Shown: positions 46,558 through 57,475, counted from the first letter of the stretch. The stretch: 64,000 bases of DNA from Phanerochaete sordida (GCA_019973155.2 BPQB01000005.1:372001-436000), one strand, 5' to 3'. Numbers and translations: made by a program. The notes: generated by a model not told the origin, from the letters alone.

Positions 46558-46680
46558 AGCCCGGTGTAGTGGGCGAAGGGAGCGTCCATGGTATGGGCAA
46601 GATGGCGGTACACTGTACAGTGCTGCTACGGCGTGCGGGGGCTATCTATGATACAAAATATACTTATTCACAGCTGCGCT
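46558..46680. other. Convergent 3' ends of QTRT2 and the J-protein gene
   Basis: Short 123 bp spacer between two convergent stops. Contains AT-rich ATACAAAATATACTT-type sequence near 46650-46665, a plausible shared 3'-end region. Confidence 0.45.
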
Positions 46681-47567
46681 CTATGCGTGCGCACTCAATC
46701 CGTTTCCAACTGTTGCAACCACCATTACCACACAGATGACCTGCATCGTGCGCCAGAACGTGGAAATGCGATTGTAGCGGTCAATTCCTGCCGCCGGGTT
46801 AGGTCTTGAGTTTCCCGTCGCCTTCTGCACATTTGGCGAAGAGAAAGGGTCGCGGTGGTATTGCGCGCCTGCCTGCGGGTGGGTATATGGGGAGGATCGT
46901 GGGTGCGGAGGAACGTGTCCGGGGTGATTCCATCCCGCAGAAGCAGAGCCTTGTCGCTGCCAAGCGTGCGTCGCGCCCGGACGTCGTCGAGTCTCGTATG
47001 CCCAGTAGGGAGCCGACGCAGGTTGTGCTGCAGCATAGTGCCGGTTGCGGGGCGAGTCCCCCACTAAGGCGCGATCGTATGCTCGCCTGCGCGACGTTAA
47101 GCAGGACTGTAGAGCGAGACGACTTACGGGCAATGGCCGACGTACCGCTTACGATCGTCTCCCAAGATGGCGTAGGCTTCCCCGACCTTCTGAAACCTCT
47201 CCTTCGACGCTGGATCCCTATTCAAGTCTGGGTGGTACAATTTACTGAGCTGGGTCCTACGTCAGCGCATCCCTCGCATCGACAGGCCAGTTGTACGCCA
47301 TACCTTATAGTAACTGGACTAGATTCAGGTCAGTGCACGCTTCAGTCGCAGTGGTATGGAATTTATCACCTTTATCTGATTCTTTGAGGCCGTCTGTGGT
47401 AGGGAGAGTGTATCATAGTGCGAGCTCTGAGACGCGGAGGTCTGGAAGCCCCGTCTCTGGAAGGAATGCCTTTGAGCTTTGAGACCCATGCTAAGTTGCC
47501 GTGAGTGAATCAATGAGGTCTTGGACGAGGAAGGTATGCGACGTGGGTGTTCAAGCCGGAGTTTCAT
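46681..47567 (-). CDS. J-domain protein with mitochondrial-type leader and C-terminal membrane anchor (DNAJC30-like)
   Basis: Hsp70 co-chaperone. Starts at ATG 47567-47565 ([20 protein letters not shown]), an Arg/Ser/Lys-rich leader of about 45 residues without acidic stretch beyond the first positions, suggesting mitochondrial targeting. The J domain begins [17 protein letters not shown]; an intron follows, then [20 protein letters not shown] with the required H-P-D, then [14 protein letters not shown] and YDRALVG. The C-terminal exon is a Gly/Pro/Ser/His-rich linker and a single hydrophobic helix ([17 protein letters not shown]) just before TAG 46681-46683. J domain plus one C-terminal helix matches DNAJC30-type proteins rather than DnaJ/Mdj1, which carry zinc fingers. 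Partner unknown. Confidence 0.85.
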
Positions 47568-47616
47568 CGTAAACTGGTAGCAGGTCGCGCAGAGCTGAAA
47601 GTGTGGGGCGTGCAGT

Positions 47617-47790
47617 CTACAAACTTCGACACCTCAGTGCGACGGACACCTCAGTGCGACGGCGCCTGCCTTCTGGAAGTTCTGGTTGGCCCCACAAGAG
47701 CGCTTGCCTTACATAGAGCGCCCAAAGTTGCCTGCAAAGGCAGGTGTCGCATTCTGGGTGTCCGTCGCATTGAGGTGTCGAAGTCTGTAG
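47617..47790. repeat. 174 bp imperfect inverted repeat (MITE-like hairpin)
   Basis: Left arm 47617-47672 and right arm 47738-47790 are inverted copies. The outer 34 positions (starting CTACAAACTTCGACACCTCA on the left) match the reverse complement of the right arm at 32 of 34 sites by hand alignment. The inner part of the left arm holds a direct 17 bp duplication (47628-47644 and 47645-47661). The loop is about 65 nt. No clear target-site duplication is visible at the ends. Confidence 0.75.
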
Positions 47791-47982
47791 TTCGCGTTCG
47801 GCGGAGAAGATATGTGTCAGGTTGAGCGTGTAGACAGAGATGGCTTGTGAGGTTTTGAGGTGTGCGGCGGCGGATTGAGAGGTGCCAGCGGACCAAGTGG
47901 AGGTTTAAGCTAACTTGGGAGCTCAACGCTCCGAAAAGCCGTTGAGCCGTTGAGCCGTCGAACTCTCCGTGAGGCGCAGCCC

Positions 47983-47996
47983 GGGGTTAGGGTTTC
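47983..47996 (+). promoter_or_regulatory. Telobox-like motif upstream of RPC82
   Basis: GGGGTTAGGGTTTC about 200 bp upstream of the RPC82 start. Third telobox-like site in the window. Confidence 0.4.
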
Positions 47997-48190
47997 GTGG
48001 CGCCAAAGTTCGGAAACAAGCGCGCACCTTTCTCGGTCAGTCCAGTCGCGCACTTCCTTCTACCTCGATCCCAAGGACACGGCCTGGTGCCCCTCAATGA
48101 CACCAAGCACCGACTCTCCTTGACAGTGACTACCTAGCAAAAAGCAACTGCGCTGCCCTTCCGCTTTGCCTGGACCGAGTGCAAGTGAAG

Positions 48191-50361
48191 ATGACGGACA
48201 CTAGCACTGCGAACCTTTGCGAGCAAATCATCGCTTCAGAATTCGGGCCCTTGTCCGCGGTGTGTTAATTAGCACTCGCAGTTGCATTCTTTCTGTCTGA
48301 CGGCATACGTGCAGAAAGTTACCGCGGTGCTACTACACCGAGGACGTCTTCCCCTCAGTCAAATCATTCGCTTCTCCGGACTGAAGCCTCGGACGGCGCG
48401 TGCATGCATTCTCGTGCTCGTGCAGCACAATGTACTGTGGCACGCTCAAAGTGACACCGATGGCGAAGTGCTCGAGTTCAACACGGACGAGTGTCTCATG
48501 AGACTAAGATACGGACGCTACGTCTGGCAAGCGGAGCAGCTGTTCGGGAAGGCGGTGCGGATTTGGATCCCATGAGGCTGAAAGACATCCTGTTGACGCT
48601 TTGGTAATCTACCTTGCTCATTACAGGGTGCCGAAATTGTTCAGCTGATTCTGGATAATGGCAAGCTTCGTCCACCAGACGCCATCTCCCGGCTCTCAAT
48701 ATATGATCCTGTCAAAGGTGCGTGGTATGTCTCGCGCCATATAACGACTGGCTGACTCCTTTCAAGCCCCTGCCATCTATACCCAGGCGTTCCACAAACT
48801 GGTAGAAGCGTCTTACCTGAAGCCATCCACCGTACTATCCCACCAGTCTCCCAGAGACAAGCGCATACAGTACGAGGCGGAAGAGAAGGGGAAGATATCT
48901 GGATTCCCGACTGCAAAAGAGCTTCGTCAGGCGAAGGAAGTGGCAGAGGCACGGTTACGCAGAGAGGAAGAGGAAGCAGAGAAGATTGGCATGGTAAGAA
49001 CCTAGACGATCAAGGCGCATGTTCCCACTGACGCCACCACAGAAACGAAAAGCTAAGGATCAGCCTGGCCATAGATCCAACAAGGTGATTGGCGTCCCAA
49101 TTATCCAAGGGATCTAGACTCAGTACCGCCTGCAGCGTAAAACCGCGGACGAAGACGTCGTTGACGTGAGTATCATCACCTCACATCCTCACTGCGAGTT
49201 CTCAGGCATTCCCTAGGAAGATGTGTATTTTCGCATAAACTGCGAAAGATTCAACATTCATATACGCAACAAGGTACGCAACAGCTTATATCTGCGCTCG
49301 ATTCCTTGCTGAACTCGCACAAGATCGTTGAAGACGCTGTGCGAGAACGTTATAACGATTCAGCAGCTCTGGTCATGCGCGCCACATTGAAGTCTACGGA
49401 GGCGAAGCAGTTGAAGCTGGCAGATGTTCGTTCAGGTACCGTAAACATCGCTCTTCACACCACGTGAGTTCACGAGAGACCTTATCAGACCCGACCTCTC
49501 TGGGGAATATCGCGATACAGCTTCCAGAGGACGAGGATCTCTCACTCGGGCTTGCTGTTAGCAAGAAGCCGTCGCAAATGGCTCTGTTGAAGGATTACTG
49601 TGGCATCCTCGCTGCCGCAGATAATCCGACGCCCGCTGGGAAAGCTGCGTCGTTCTTATCACTCAATGGTTCCAAGGTGCAAGTTGAGTTCGAGATCATA
49701 AGCAATCGTCTGCGGAGGCGAATCATTGAAGCCATCGCCCGTGAACGTCACGGAGACGACGGCGTGAGGATAATCAGTCTTTTGCTTAGCACAGGGAAAA
49801 TGGACGAGAAGCAGGTATGTGGCCATACACTAACACTCAGAATGGTGTGAGCGATGCTGAGTGGCTTGACCGTAGATATCCAAGGTGGGCATGATGGCAC
49901 CGAAAGACGTTCGGCCTCTATTGTCTGCGATGGCCGCCGATTCGTTGATCAGCCTCCAAGACGTTCCAAAGAGTGCTGATCGAAATCCTGCTCGAACGTT
50001 CTTCCTCTGGTCAGCACACGTCCTTTACTCGGAGCGCGGCAAATACTTATTGTTCCCTAATAGGTATGTCGACCTGCAGAAAGCGTCCACCGTGCTCGTG
50101 GGAAACCTATACAAGATGCTGTACAATATCGTGACAAGGCGACAGTCGGAGCAGGAAGAGCCACTGCTGAAAGCGGTGCTGGAGAAGCGGCAACGGTCTG
50201 ATGTGATGCAGGACGAGGAGCGGCTGTTGACTCGCAACGAGCGAGAACTCCTCGCGCAGTGGGAGAAGAAGCGGGAAAAGCTGACGGTGCTCGAGATGCG
50301 GGTGGAGGAGTCTGTGTTTATTCTTCGGGACATGGGTCATTTCAGTGTCGATGACGAGTGA
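48191..50361 (+). CDS. RPC82: DNA-directed RNA polymerase III subunit RPC82 (RPC3)
   Basis: Subunit of the Pol III initiation subcomplex (C82-C34-C31). Starts at ATG 48191 (MTDTSTANLCEQIIASEFGP); a 56 nt intron then leads to KVTAVLLHRGRLPLSQIIRF, the N-terminal winged helix, ending LRYGRYVWQAEQLFGKA. Next come GAEIVQLILDNGKLRPPDAI and the RPC82 core (AIYTQAFHKLVEASYLKPST near 48780; SKKPSQMALLKDYCGILAAA near 49560). The C-terminal part reads MAPKDVRPLLSAMAADSLIS (winged helix near 49890), FFLWSAHVLYSERGKYLLFP and ends with a coiled-coil (LAQWEKKREKLTVLEMRVEE) at TGA 50359-50361. An in-frame TAG near 49115 falls inside a GT-AG intron (after RSNK). About nine introns. Confidence 0.92.
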
Positions 50362-50524
50362 TTATCTTGACTATTTACTGCCCAATTTTTCGTGACCAGC
50401 CAGTGGCCAGTCCAGGTTACATAAGCGAGCGACCCGAAACGGCGGCGAGGGGATGTGGCGGCGAAATAGAGTTCATTCAACAAACGCGTCGCCGCGTCCA
50501 CGTGACTGCAACGCGTATCGGAGG

Positions 50525-50532
50525 TATATAAA
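50525..50532 (+). promoter_or_regulatory. TATA box of the histone H1 gene
   Basis: TATATAAA, 108 bp upstream of the histone H1 start codon, followed by a C/T-rich leader (50545-50630) usual for strong fungal promoters. Confidence 0.6.
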
Positions 50533-50639
50533 CGGCGGGTTTTTAACTGCACTCCACCAAACGCCCCCATATCCTCCAACTCTGCCCGCCCCTTTCGCTC
50601 CCACCACCCCTTTCCTCTTACCTCAAGTCCGTCCTAGCG

Positions 50640-51695
50640 ATGGCCGCCGACGCTCCCGCATCCACCTCTGCCCCCCGCTCTCGCCGGGCCTCCACCGCTG
50701 GCAAGGCCGACGCCGCCAAGCCCGCTAGCAAGGCGACCGCCAAGAAGGCCGCCGCCCCCAAGGCCAAAGCCGCTAAGGCTGCGACCAAGAAGACCGCTGC
50801 TAAGGCTACCAAGGCCCCTGCTACCCACCCGTCTTGGAAGGACATGATCAAGGTATGCCCCAGCCTCGTCGTCGTTAGAGGCCAGACGCTCATGTTGCCC
50901 CTAGGAGTGCATCGTGTCGCACAAGGAAGAGTCTCGCCAGGGTGTCTCCCGCTCCCTGATCAAGAAGGTCCGTATTTCGGTCACGCCACACGGTGTCTTC
51001 AGTAAGCTGACCGTTGCTCCCAGTTCGTCGAGGAGAAGTACCACATCGAGATGAACGGCCTCAACACTTCTCAGCTCAACCGCGCTATCTCTCACGGCGC
51101 TGATGAAGGTCTCTTCAGCCTCCCCAAGGGCCTTTCCGGCAAGGTCAAGCTTGCGCCGAAGAAGACCGCTACGAAGGAGGTTCGTCGACGTTGTCGCATG
51201 CTGTCGAGGCCTTCTAATTGACATCTATATTATAGAACACCAAGCCTGCTAACAAGAAGGCTGAGAAGAAATCTTCGAAGGAGGACGTGGAGGAAGAGGA
51301 GAAGACCGAGAAGGCGGTCAAGAAGACTGCCAAGAAGCCCATCATCAAGTCCACGACCAAGTCCAGCACAGCCGCCACCAAGGCCAAGACTACGAACAAG
51401 GCGAAGGCCGCTCCTGCAAAGGTCGCTGCCACCAAGAAGGCGTCGTCTGCGAAGACTGAGAAGAAAAAGGTGCGCAATGGTCTGCTGGGATGCGGTCCTG
51501 TATCAGCCAGTGCTCATCCGCCGCTTGCAGGCTGCGGCCAAGTCTGCTGCCACCAAGGCGAAGAAGACTCCTGCCAAGAAGGCTACCAAGGAGAAGCCTA
51601 CCTCGAAGGCGGCCTCAAAGTCTGCTTCCAAGCCCGCGTCCAAGCCCAAGTCAGCGTCCTCGAAGGGCGTGACAGTCTCGACAAATCAGTCGTAA
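50640..51695 (+). CDS. HHO1: Linker histone H1
   Basis: Binds linker DNA between nucleosomes. Starts at ATG 50640 (MAADAPASTSAPRSRRASTA) with a Lys/Ala-rich N-terminal tail. The winged-helix globular domain begins HPSWKDMIK and continues over two introns: ECIVSHKEESRQGVSRSLIK, then FVEEKYHIEMNGLNTSQLNR and AISHGADEGLFSLPKGLSGK. The C-terminal tail is Lys/Ala/Pro-rich with T-A-K-K and P-A-K-K repeats plus an acidic insert (EDVEEEEKTEK near 51285). Ends SSKGVTVSTNQS at TAA 51693-51695. Four introns of about 50 nt, so unlike animal H1 genes it is spliced, as in other basidiomycetes. Confidence 0.95.
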
Positions 51696-52216
51696 ATTCA
51701 CCGCTGCTTCTGTCTCTGGATCTCTTCTCGATTTTGGTCTCGTAGTTTACTGTACTATATTACTCTTGGTCTGACAGATGAGTAGACTCTCCTCGCTCCA
51801 TCTATCTATCGTTGCCTACGGCATCGTGGTGTATCTCCCACCTCATAGAGCCTACTCTTCGTTTGGTCTTTAGTATTGTCTCTGTAGTGTATGTCTGCAA
51901 GTCTGGTGGTTCCAATGTATCATTTCAACTCTTCCTATACCGTGTGATAGCCTGGCGAATTGCTGGTGGCAGTGGCGAGTGAAGGGCTCGCGAACGTGAG
52001 CGCAAGGTCATTGGCTGTTGTCGGCGGTAGTCATGTGACCCAACTTTGAGTCCCCAGCCTCTCGAGCGTGTCTTGCGCTCATCCCCCACGCCGACAACCG
52101 TCCAAGCCCCCTCTCGACCTTCGCCACACATTTCCTGCTCCGCTAGCTATTCACTGCGTCGGATATGGCATTCCGCTGCCTACCGCTCCGTTGGATGTGA
52201 TCCGTCTGCGCTCTTA
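51696..52216. other. 3' flank of histone H1
   Basis: Pyrimidine-rich then mixed sequence, with AT-rich 51740-51770. No supported gene; open frames on the minus strand near 51925-52131 overlap the likely promoter of the next model. Confidence 0.4.
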
Positions 52217-52809
52217 ATGAGCGGGGGAGGTCGATTCCGACAACGTCGACTGTGCTACTGCGTCCCCCTCGCTACTTTACATATATCACGTTCTGCACTC
52301 TACATCGGGGCCAGCATATGGGCCAGCATATATGCGGGTATGTGTCCACGGTGAACGAGATGGGTCAGTCAAGTCGCCATGCACAGCTTCTACGCTGGTG
52401 CTTGTCGCCATTGCGATCCGCAAGGTACGCACATCCTTTACGCCTTGTGAAAATAATACTTATAGCATAGCCCTGGTAGATATTGAGCGTGAGGGGATTA
52501 GAAATCTCAAGGTTGCGACAGCTGGAGGAGGCTCACCGTGAGTCGCTGAGTCGCTCTCTCGAGCACCCTCTACCTGATCTCTAGAGCTGACGAGCCGCGC
52601 CTTCTGTCCCTAGTAAATAGTATACTGCACAATCGCTGGTATCTTGAAGCGGTACACAGATGCCCTCGGATCGTGGTAGACTTTGGAGTCGTCGTGCGCA
52701 GCCCAGTTGCTCGTCTATTTACCACTAAGTCTTTAGACACGCCTAAGTGAGTACTCACCGAAGCTCAGCTATCACTTGGTCTAACCATGTTGCATACAGT
52801 GTCGCTTAG
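52217..52809 (+). CDS. Hypothetical protein with a hydrophobic N-terminus (tentative model)
   Basis: Tentative three-intron model. ATG 52217 opens MSGGGRFRQRRLCYCVPLAT and runs hydrophobic to GASIWASIYA; a GTATGT...CACAG intron (about 52341-52388) keeps frame into STLVLVAIAIRKVRTSF. ENNTYSIALVDIEREGIRNL and KVATAGGGSP precede a GTGAGT...CTCTAG intron to ADEPRLLSLVNSILHNRWYL and RIVVDFGVVVRSPVARLFTT, and a last intron with a CTAAC branch site gives a stop at 52807-52809. The splices are clean, which argues for a real gene, but I recognise no family. It may instead continue into the next reading frame downstream. Confidence 0.42.
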
Positions 52810-52830
52810 ACGTCTGCTAACGGGGGTACC

Positions 52831-53166
52831 ATGGTCCGCGCAATGTTGTGGTCGTCGCGTATGATCGACCCTTCGCAAGATGCCTCATGACAACCTTGCA
52901 TATCTGCGTGGTCGTTCAATAGTGGTGCACGGGCTTCACTCAACTGTGCGGATGTCTCAGGTACGGCCTACTTCGCTGGATGGATTGGACGCTCGACTCA
53001 AGCTATGGACAGCATTGGGCAGGTCGTGCGCAGGGCAACGGTACTCGCCTTGCAAAGAGCGAGTGCGGCACTCGCCGCTGATTTTGTTAACGACAATCCT
53101 CCCTTAGCTGCCTTCGTGCCTTCGGCCGTGTTTACGCAGATTCTCCCTGCGCGGTTCCGCGACTAG
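52831..53166 (+). other. Possible coding exon(s), unresolved
   Basis: A frame open from about 52900 to TAG 53164-53166 reads GTAYFAGWIGRSTQAMDSIG, then VVRRATVLALQRASAALAAD and FVNDNPPLAAFVPSAVFTQI, with coding-like composition. The nearest ATG (52831) is separated from it by an in-frame TGA (about 52897) and I found no convincing intron. It could be the 3' end of the preceding model or a separate small gene. Confidence 0.3.
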
Positions 53167-53310
53167 GCGGCTGGCGCCTGACTTGTTTCGTCCGCAAAGA
53201 GACCGCTCAAGGTTCGTTGAAACGCAGCGTATTTGGATGAGGACGAATTGCTATTGTCACCATTCGCAGCCCTGGCGGAGTCATCCGTGGTCTGGACACA
53301 CGATGACGTT
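53163..53310 (-). other. Possible minus-strand terminal exon, unresolved
   Basis: Minus-strand frame ending SSSSKYAAFQRTLSGLFADE-TSQAPAA at a TAG (53163-53165). It follows a plausible acceptor, but the upstream exon was not found. Its stop shares a CTAG with the plus-strand frame. Confidence 0.25.
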
Positions 53311-54241
53311 CTCCTGTTCTCAGAACTTCGACATAACCCGCGGTGAGTCGCCAAGTGTTTCACTGTGTCATGGCGTACACTGAGCTTGAAAGCCAGCAGC
53401 GTGTTGGATATAACGAAAAATGGCGAGTCACACGGGCCCAAGCAGGATGACGGAGGAGATGCCGCAAGTGAGTGTACTTGTGTTTATCGTGGGCTATGCC
53501 GGGCAGGTGACATATACGATTGCCTATCTCGCAGGCCAAGGTTCGGATACGCAACAGGCACCGCGGGGAATTGGCACGCGAAGCAAGACATGCCCGCACC
53601 CGCTCCCCGTCGAGAGGGGACATGCCAACAGTGTGAGTAGTGGGAGACTGGAAGGGGAGGTACGCTTGTTGGAAGCCTTCCGAAGTTGGGGGCGGCGGCT
53701 ATGCACGCGATTCGACCTAGGCAGACCTTCCTATTGGGGAAGTCTGCCGGCGCCGGTCGGTGATGGGGCAGCGCACAAGCTCCGAGACGCGGTGTGCGGG
53801 CGCCCGACGCCGTCGAGGGCAGTCCCGCCGCGGCCGCCGCGAGCAACGTGGCTCGTGGGCGTCGGCGGCGGGAATGTCCCAATGCGGCAGGGCGGCCGGG
53901 GCGGGGCTCGGGGCGGCGGCCGTTCGGAGTTTGGATGGGAGAAAAAAAGGGGGCTGGTGCGTTTTAGGTTGCGTCATCTAGATCCTCTTGACTGCGGCCA
54001 TCAGCCTAGTTCATTTTAGGCACCGCCAGGCTCGCCGCGCGGTTACCAATGTCACAAAGTCTCTCGCGTCTCTTTCCCCTTCCTGCCTTCTCCTACCAAC
54101 TACACCTGCCCCCTCTCCGTCCGCCCTCCGCCTGCCCATCCTCGCCCGCCCGCCGCCTATCACTCGCACACGACACACGTTTCTTATCGCTGGACGACGA
54201 CTGCCACCACGACTCTACCCCTTCTTAATGATCTGCGCCGC
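53311..54241. other. GC-rich upstream region of the GDS1-type gene
   Basis: Very GC-rich 53640-53960 followed by a long C-rich leader (54060-54170) that looks like the 5' UTR of the GDS1-type gene. A 199-codon plus frame from ATG 53420 exists but has GC-artefact composition in its second half. An overlapping upstream ORF (54228-54344) begins within the leader. Confidence 0.4.
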
Positions 54242-54344
54242 ATGCTCTCAGCCGTCGCCACTCCAGCCCTCCCCGAATCCGGCGCACACCACCAGCCTCC
54301 CTCCCAGCACCAGTATGGGACTAGAATACGCTCCAACTCTGTAA
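54228..54344 (+). promoter_or_regulatory. Upstream ORF overlapping the GDS1-type start codon
   Basis: ATG at 54228 opens a 38-codon frame (MICAACSQPSPLQPSPNPAH...) that overlaps the main start at 54242 in a different frame and ends at TAA 54342-54344. If transcribed, it should reduce initiation at the main ATG. Confidence 0.4.
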
Positions 54345-57300
54345 TGAAGCCCTCTACACGTCTCCGCCAGTCCCCAGACGACCCGCCCAGACGCATCAAG
54401 CCCGCCCCCGGACCCAAGGCCAAGGCGTCAGCGACCTCGAAAGACCCTGCGCCGCTTCAGATGCCCGTCTTCCCACCCGCCCACACCATGCTGCACACGG
54501 ATGATGCAACAAGCAAGGTGTTCTTGGCCATTGGCCGTTCCTTCGTCTCAGTGGTACGTCCCCCCGTGTCTTGCGTTTAGTGAGCTACGCTTACCCTCAT
54601 CTCAGGACAATAAGGCAATGACCATCAAGGACCTCGCGGATATGACCATGAAGTTCGGGCTCATGTGCCAAAAGTACGTCCGCCTACCACTGCGAGTCAA
54701 TCTCTCCTGACAATTCATCATCTCAGTGCTTCCGCCGCTGGTCAAGCCATCACGACGTACATCCGCAACCACCTGCAACGATGTGAAATTCAACGAGATC
54801 ACCCGCTGCTGCTGCGTCACGTTCTGTCCGGGACATCATCCGACGACGACCTCGTACCAGCTCTACATTCCCGCTCTGGTGGCGCTCATTGTTCATTACA
54901 ACCTGGGGAGCAGCGCGTCACCAACTTCCGTCGGGGCACCGTTGTCTGGTATTTGAGCCGAGCAGCGGGCGTCCCGTGCCCGTTCTCGCGTGCGGGCATT
55001 CGCTTGTGCGAGTACACCGAGAACGGTAGGGTTGGCATCGCCGTTAACCCTGGGAAGGAGCGGAAGCGCGAGCGGGATCGTCAACGCCGAGCAGAGCAAT
55101 CTGGCCAAAAGCGCAAGCGCCTTCCACGAGCATGTGCCACCAGACCAGACTCTGATTCGGAATCGTCTGAAGAGGAAGACCAACCACCACCGAAAGTCAA
55201 GCTCACGTTGCGGCTCAAGCCGTCGCTTGCGCACAACTCGAGCGCTTCCACTTCCCCGGCGCAGTCATCCTCGCCTCCGGACATCGTCGACCTATCGACG
55301 GACACTGACTCCGACAATGAGGCTATGTCTGACTCTTCGTCAGAGGACGAAGAGCCTGTGCAGGCGGCTTCAGTGCCCCAACCTGTCTATCCCCGCCAGC
55401 CGTCAGAGCCCAGTGCTTCTATCGGTGATGCTTCGCCTTCGTCCCCATCAGCCCCTTTCTCTGCGGCATCCCCGTATAGCGACCGACCCTGGCGGTCACC
55501 CTCTGTCCCCTTCAGTGCCACATCGGCATCGCCACCGCCTGACTCGGATATGGATGAGGACGTGGACGAGGGCGAGGATGAGAGCGAGGATGAGAGTGAG
55601 GACGAGGACGAAGATGCCGAAGAGGCTGAACAGGAAGATGATGACGAAGACATGGACGCCAGTATGGAAGGTCCGTTGTCATTCTCAATCGATTCAACAG
55701 GATACGACTCGCCGGCATGGGAAGACGAGGACGACCTGGATTTTGACGACGACGACGACTACGATACACAGTGGGGCGAAAGTCCAGGGCCCACCTCTCC
55801 GCCTGCACACTTCGAGGATACTGTTCAGGTCAAGCAGGAGCCACAAGACGTCGGTAGTATTCTTGCCGCATGGGAACACGAAGAAGAGCTAGCTACTCAA
55901 GCGCACGTACTCAGCATCGTCGCGCAAGCTTGTGCAAGTCAATGTGTAACCCCGGAGGTCAAGAAGGAAGAAGTCGAACCTTGGCTCTGGCACGATTTCA
56001 GCAGCCCATCCGATGAGTTCGCGCGTCATCTAGACGGCGGTGCTGTACGCATAAAGCAAGAGGAGGAGGAGATTATGCTGTCGCCGATGGAGTACGATCC
56101 GATGTCTCCTCTCCTATCTCCAGCCACGCCCTTTTCCCCGTTGCCCTCCCCGTGCACTCCATACGACTCTCCGGTCGTCGAAACCTGCGTGCCTTCGCGA
56201 TACTTCAGCGAGCCGCCTTGGCAGGATGCTGAGCTGCTTGGACCTGACAGCGTCAAGCTGAAGGACCTCGAAGACGGGATCTGGCGCTGTAGTTCTTCAC
56301 GAAAGTCGTGCCCGGATGTCCTCAAGGCAACTGCACCAGCCCCTCGCGTTCAGCCGATAGAACCGCGGGAACCTCGCGATACCAACAAGGGTACCTCCGC
56401 CGAAGCGACCACAGCGCGTCATTCAAGCCCCTCCACCAGCGCTTGCGAGCCCTCACGTCAAGGTGATGTCGCGATGGACTGCCCCACCGCTCCATGCCCA
56501 GGCCCGTCCCGGGTGAAGATCGAGGAAGAGTGCGTCGTTCTTCCGTCGCAGCCGGTCGTCGTGCGCACATGCGAGCCGTGTAATCCAGCAATTTGCGCCA
56601 CGGAGCTTGAAGGTGCGCAAACACCGATCGCCTCGTTTCCATCGCGTGTTCCTGACATGAGTATCCCTGCAGGAATCCCTGTGTACGAGACCTCTCTAGG
56701 CTCGTCGACGATCCTCCGCAGGGTCGACACGGATTTTGTCAACATCACTCCTATCCTCCGCGCGTTTGACATGGCCGCACCCGACATCTCGATGATTCAG
56801 TCGTCGGTCCTCGTCAACAAGGGCAGCCCCGCGGTGTGTGGGACCTGGGTGCCGCTTGCGTCCGCGCAGGCGCTCTTCAACGATCAGGAGTCGCTGAAGG
56901 TGTTCCTTTCCGACGATCTGCATCAGCGGTTCCCACAGGCGCTCCAGGACTTCCACTCCTCCAGTTCACATGAACGCTCGCTGGCCCGCTTTGGCCCCAA
57001 CTTTCTGTCCACGCAAGACGCGAAAAAGCAGTTCCTTGGCTCTTTCCATGTGGAGCTTCCCGCGCGGCCCGTGTACAGCTTTGCGGAGGAGGAGGAGGAT
57101 CTCATCGCAGAGTCGCCGTGGGAGGCGCACTGGCATCTCCTACACCTTCGCGACACCCCGCTGCCAGCTCCAGAGGAGACACAAGTCGTGCCGGAGACTC
57201 CACTGAGCCCTGCCGAGGAAGAGATGTTCCACGTCCTCTGTTCGGTCCCCGATTGGGAAGAGCCCGAATCCTCAGCGCCCCCTCCACCTCTGCCTTCGGC

Positions 57301-57475
57301 GACCATGCCTCTTCAGCCTTTGCCATCTCCACCACAACCTGTCGAAACACCTGCTGTTGAAGTCGTCGCTTGCCGCGAACGCCCTCTGCGACGATCTCGG
57401 CGGACGATACCCGGCGTTGTAAATCGGCCCCGTACACGTTCGGCGGTGAAGGTCTCGAAATCCAAGAATGCCTGA
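54242..57475 (+). CDS. GDS1-type winged-helix protein with long disordered acidic tail
   Basis: Putative DNA-binding regulator of the fungal GDS1 winged-helix type. Starts at ATG 54242 (MLSAVATPALPESGAHHQPP). The domain spans two introns: TMLHTDDATSKVFLAIGRSF | DNKAMTIKDLADMTMKFGLM | ASAAGQAITTYIRNHLQRCE, then HVLSGTSSDDDLVPALHSRS and RGTVVWYLSRAAGVPCPFSR (to about 55020). The rest is one long exon of about 800 residues: basic (GKERKRERDRQRRAEQS), then Ser/Pro-rich, then a highly acidic run (DESEDESEDEDEDAEEAEQE near 55580-55640) and many S/T-P sites. Repeated KQEP-type motifs (VKQEP, IKQEE, VKIEEE) resemble sumoylation consensus. Ends PRTRSAVKVSKSKNA at TGA 57473-57475. Target genes unknown. 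Confidence 0.83.

Larger units (their letters stand above)
47568..48190. promoter_or_regulatory. Divergent promoter between the J-protein gene and RPC82
   Basis: 623 bp between divergent ATGs. It contains an inverted repeat (47617-47790), an 8 bp tandem repeat of GCCGTTGA (three units, 47938-47961, last one imperfect) and a telobox-like motif (47983-47996), each listed or discussed separately. No gene is supported. Confidence 0.5.

Noticed and set aside
49081..49120. In-frame TAG in RPC82
   Set aside because: It lies inside an intron with a GTGATT donor after RSNK and an acceptor at GGATCTAG.
53420..54019. 199-codon plus-strand ORF upstream of the GDS1-type gene
   Set aside because: Second half is a GC-rich Gly/Arg artefact. 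A donor and acceptor in the first part would give only a very short peptide. No resemblance.
54990..55892. 300-codon plus-strand ORF inside the GDS1-type gene
   Set aside because: Alternate-frame shadow of the acidic/Ser-rich exon; Arg/Thr/Pro low complexity.
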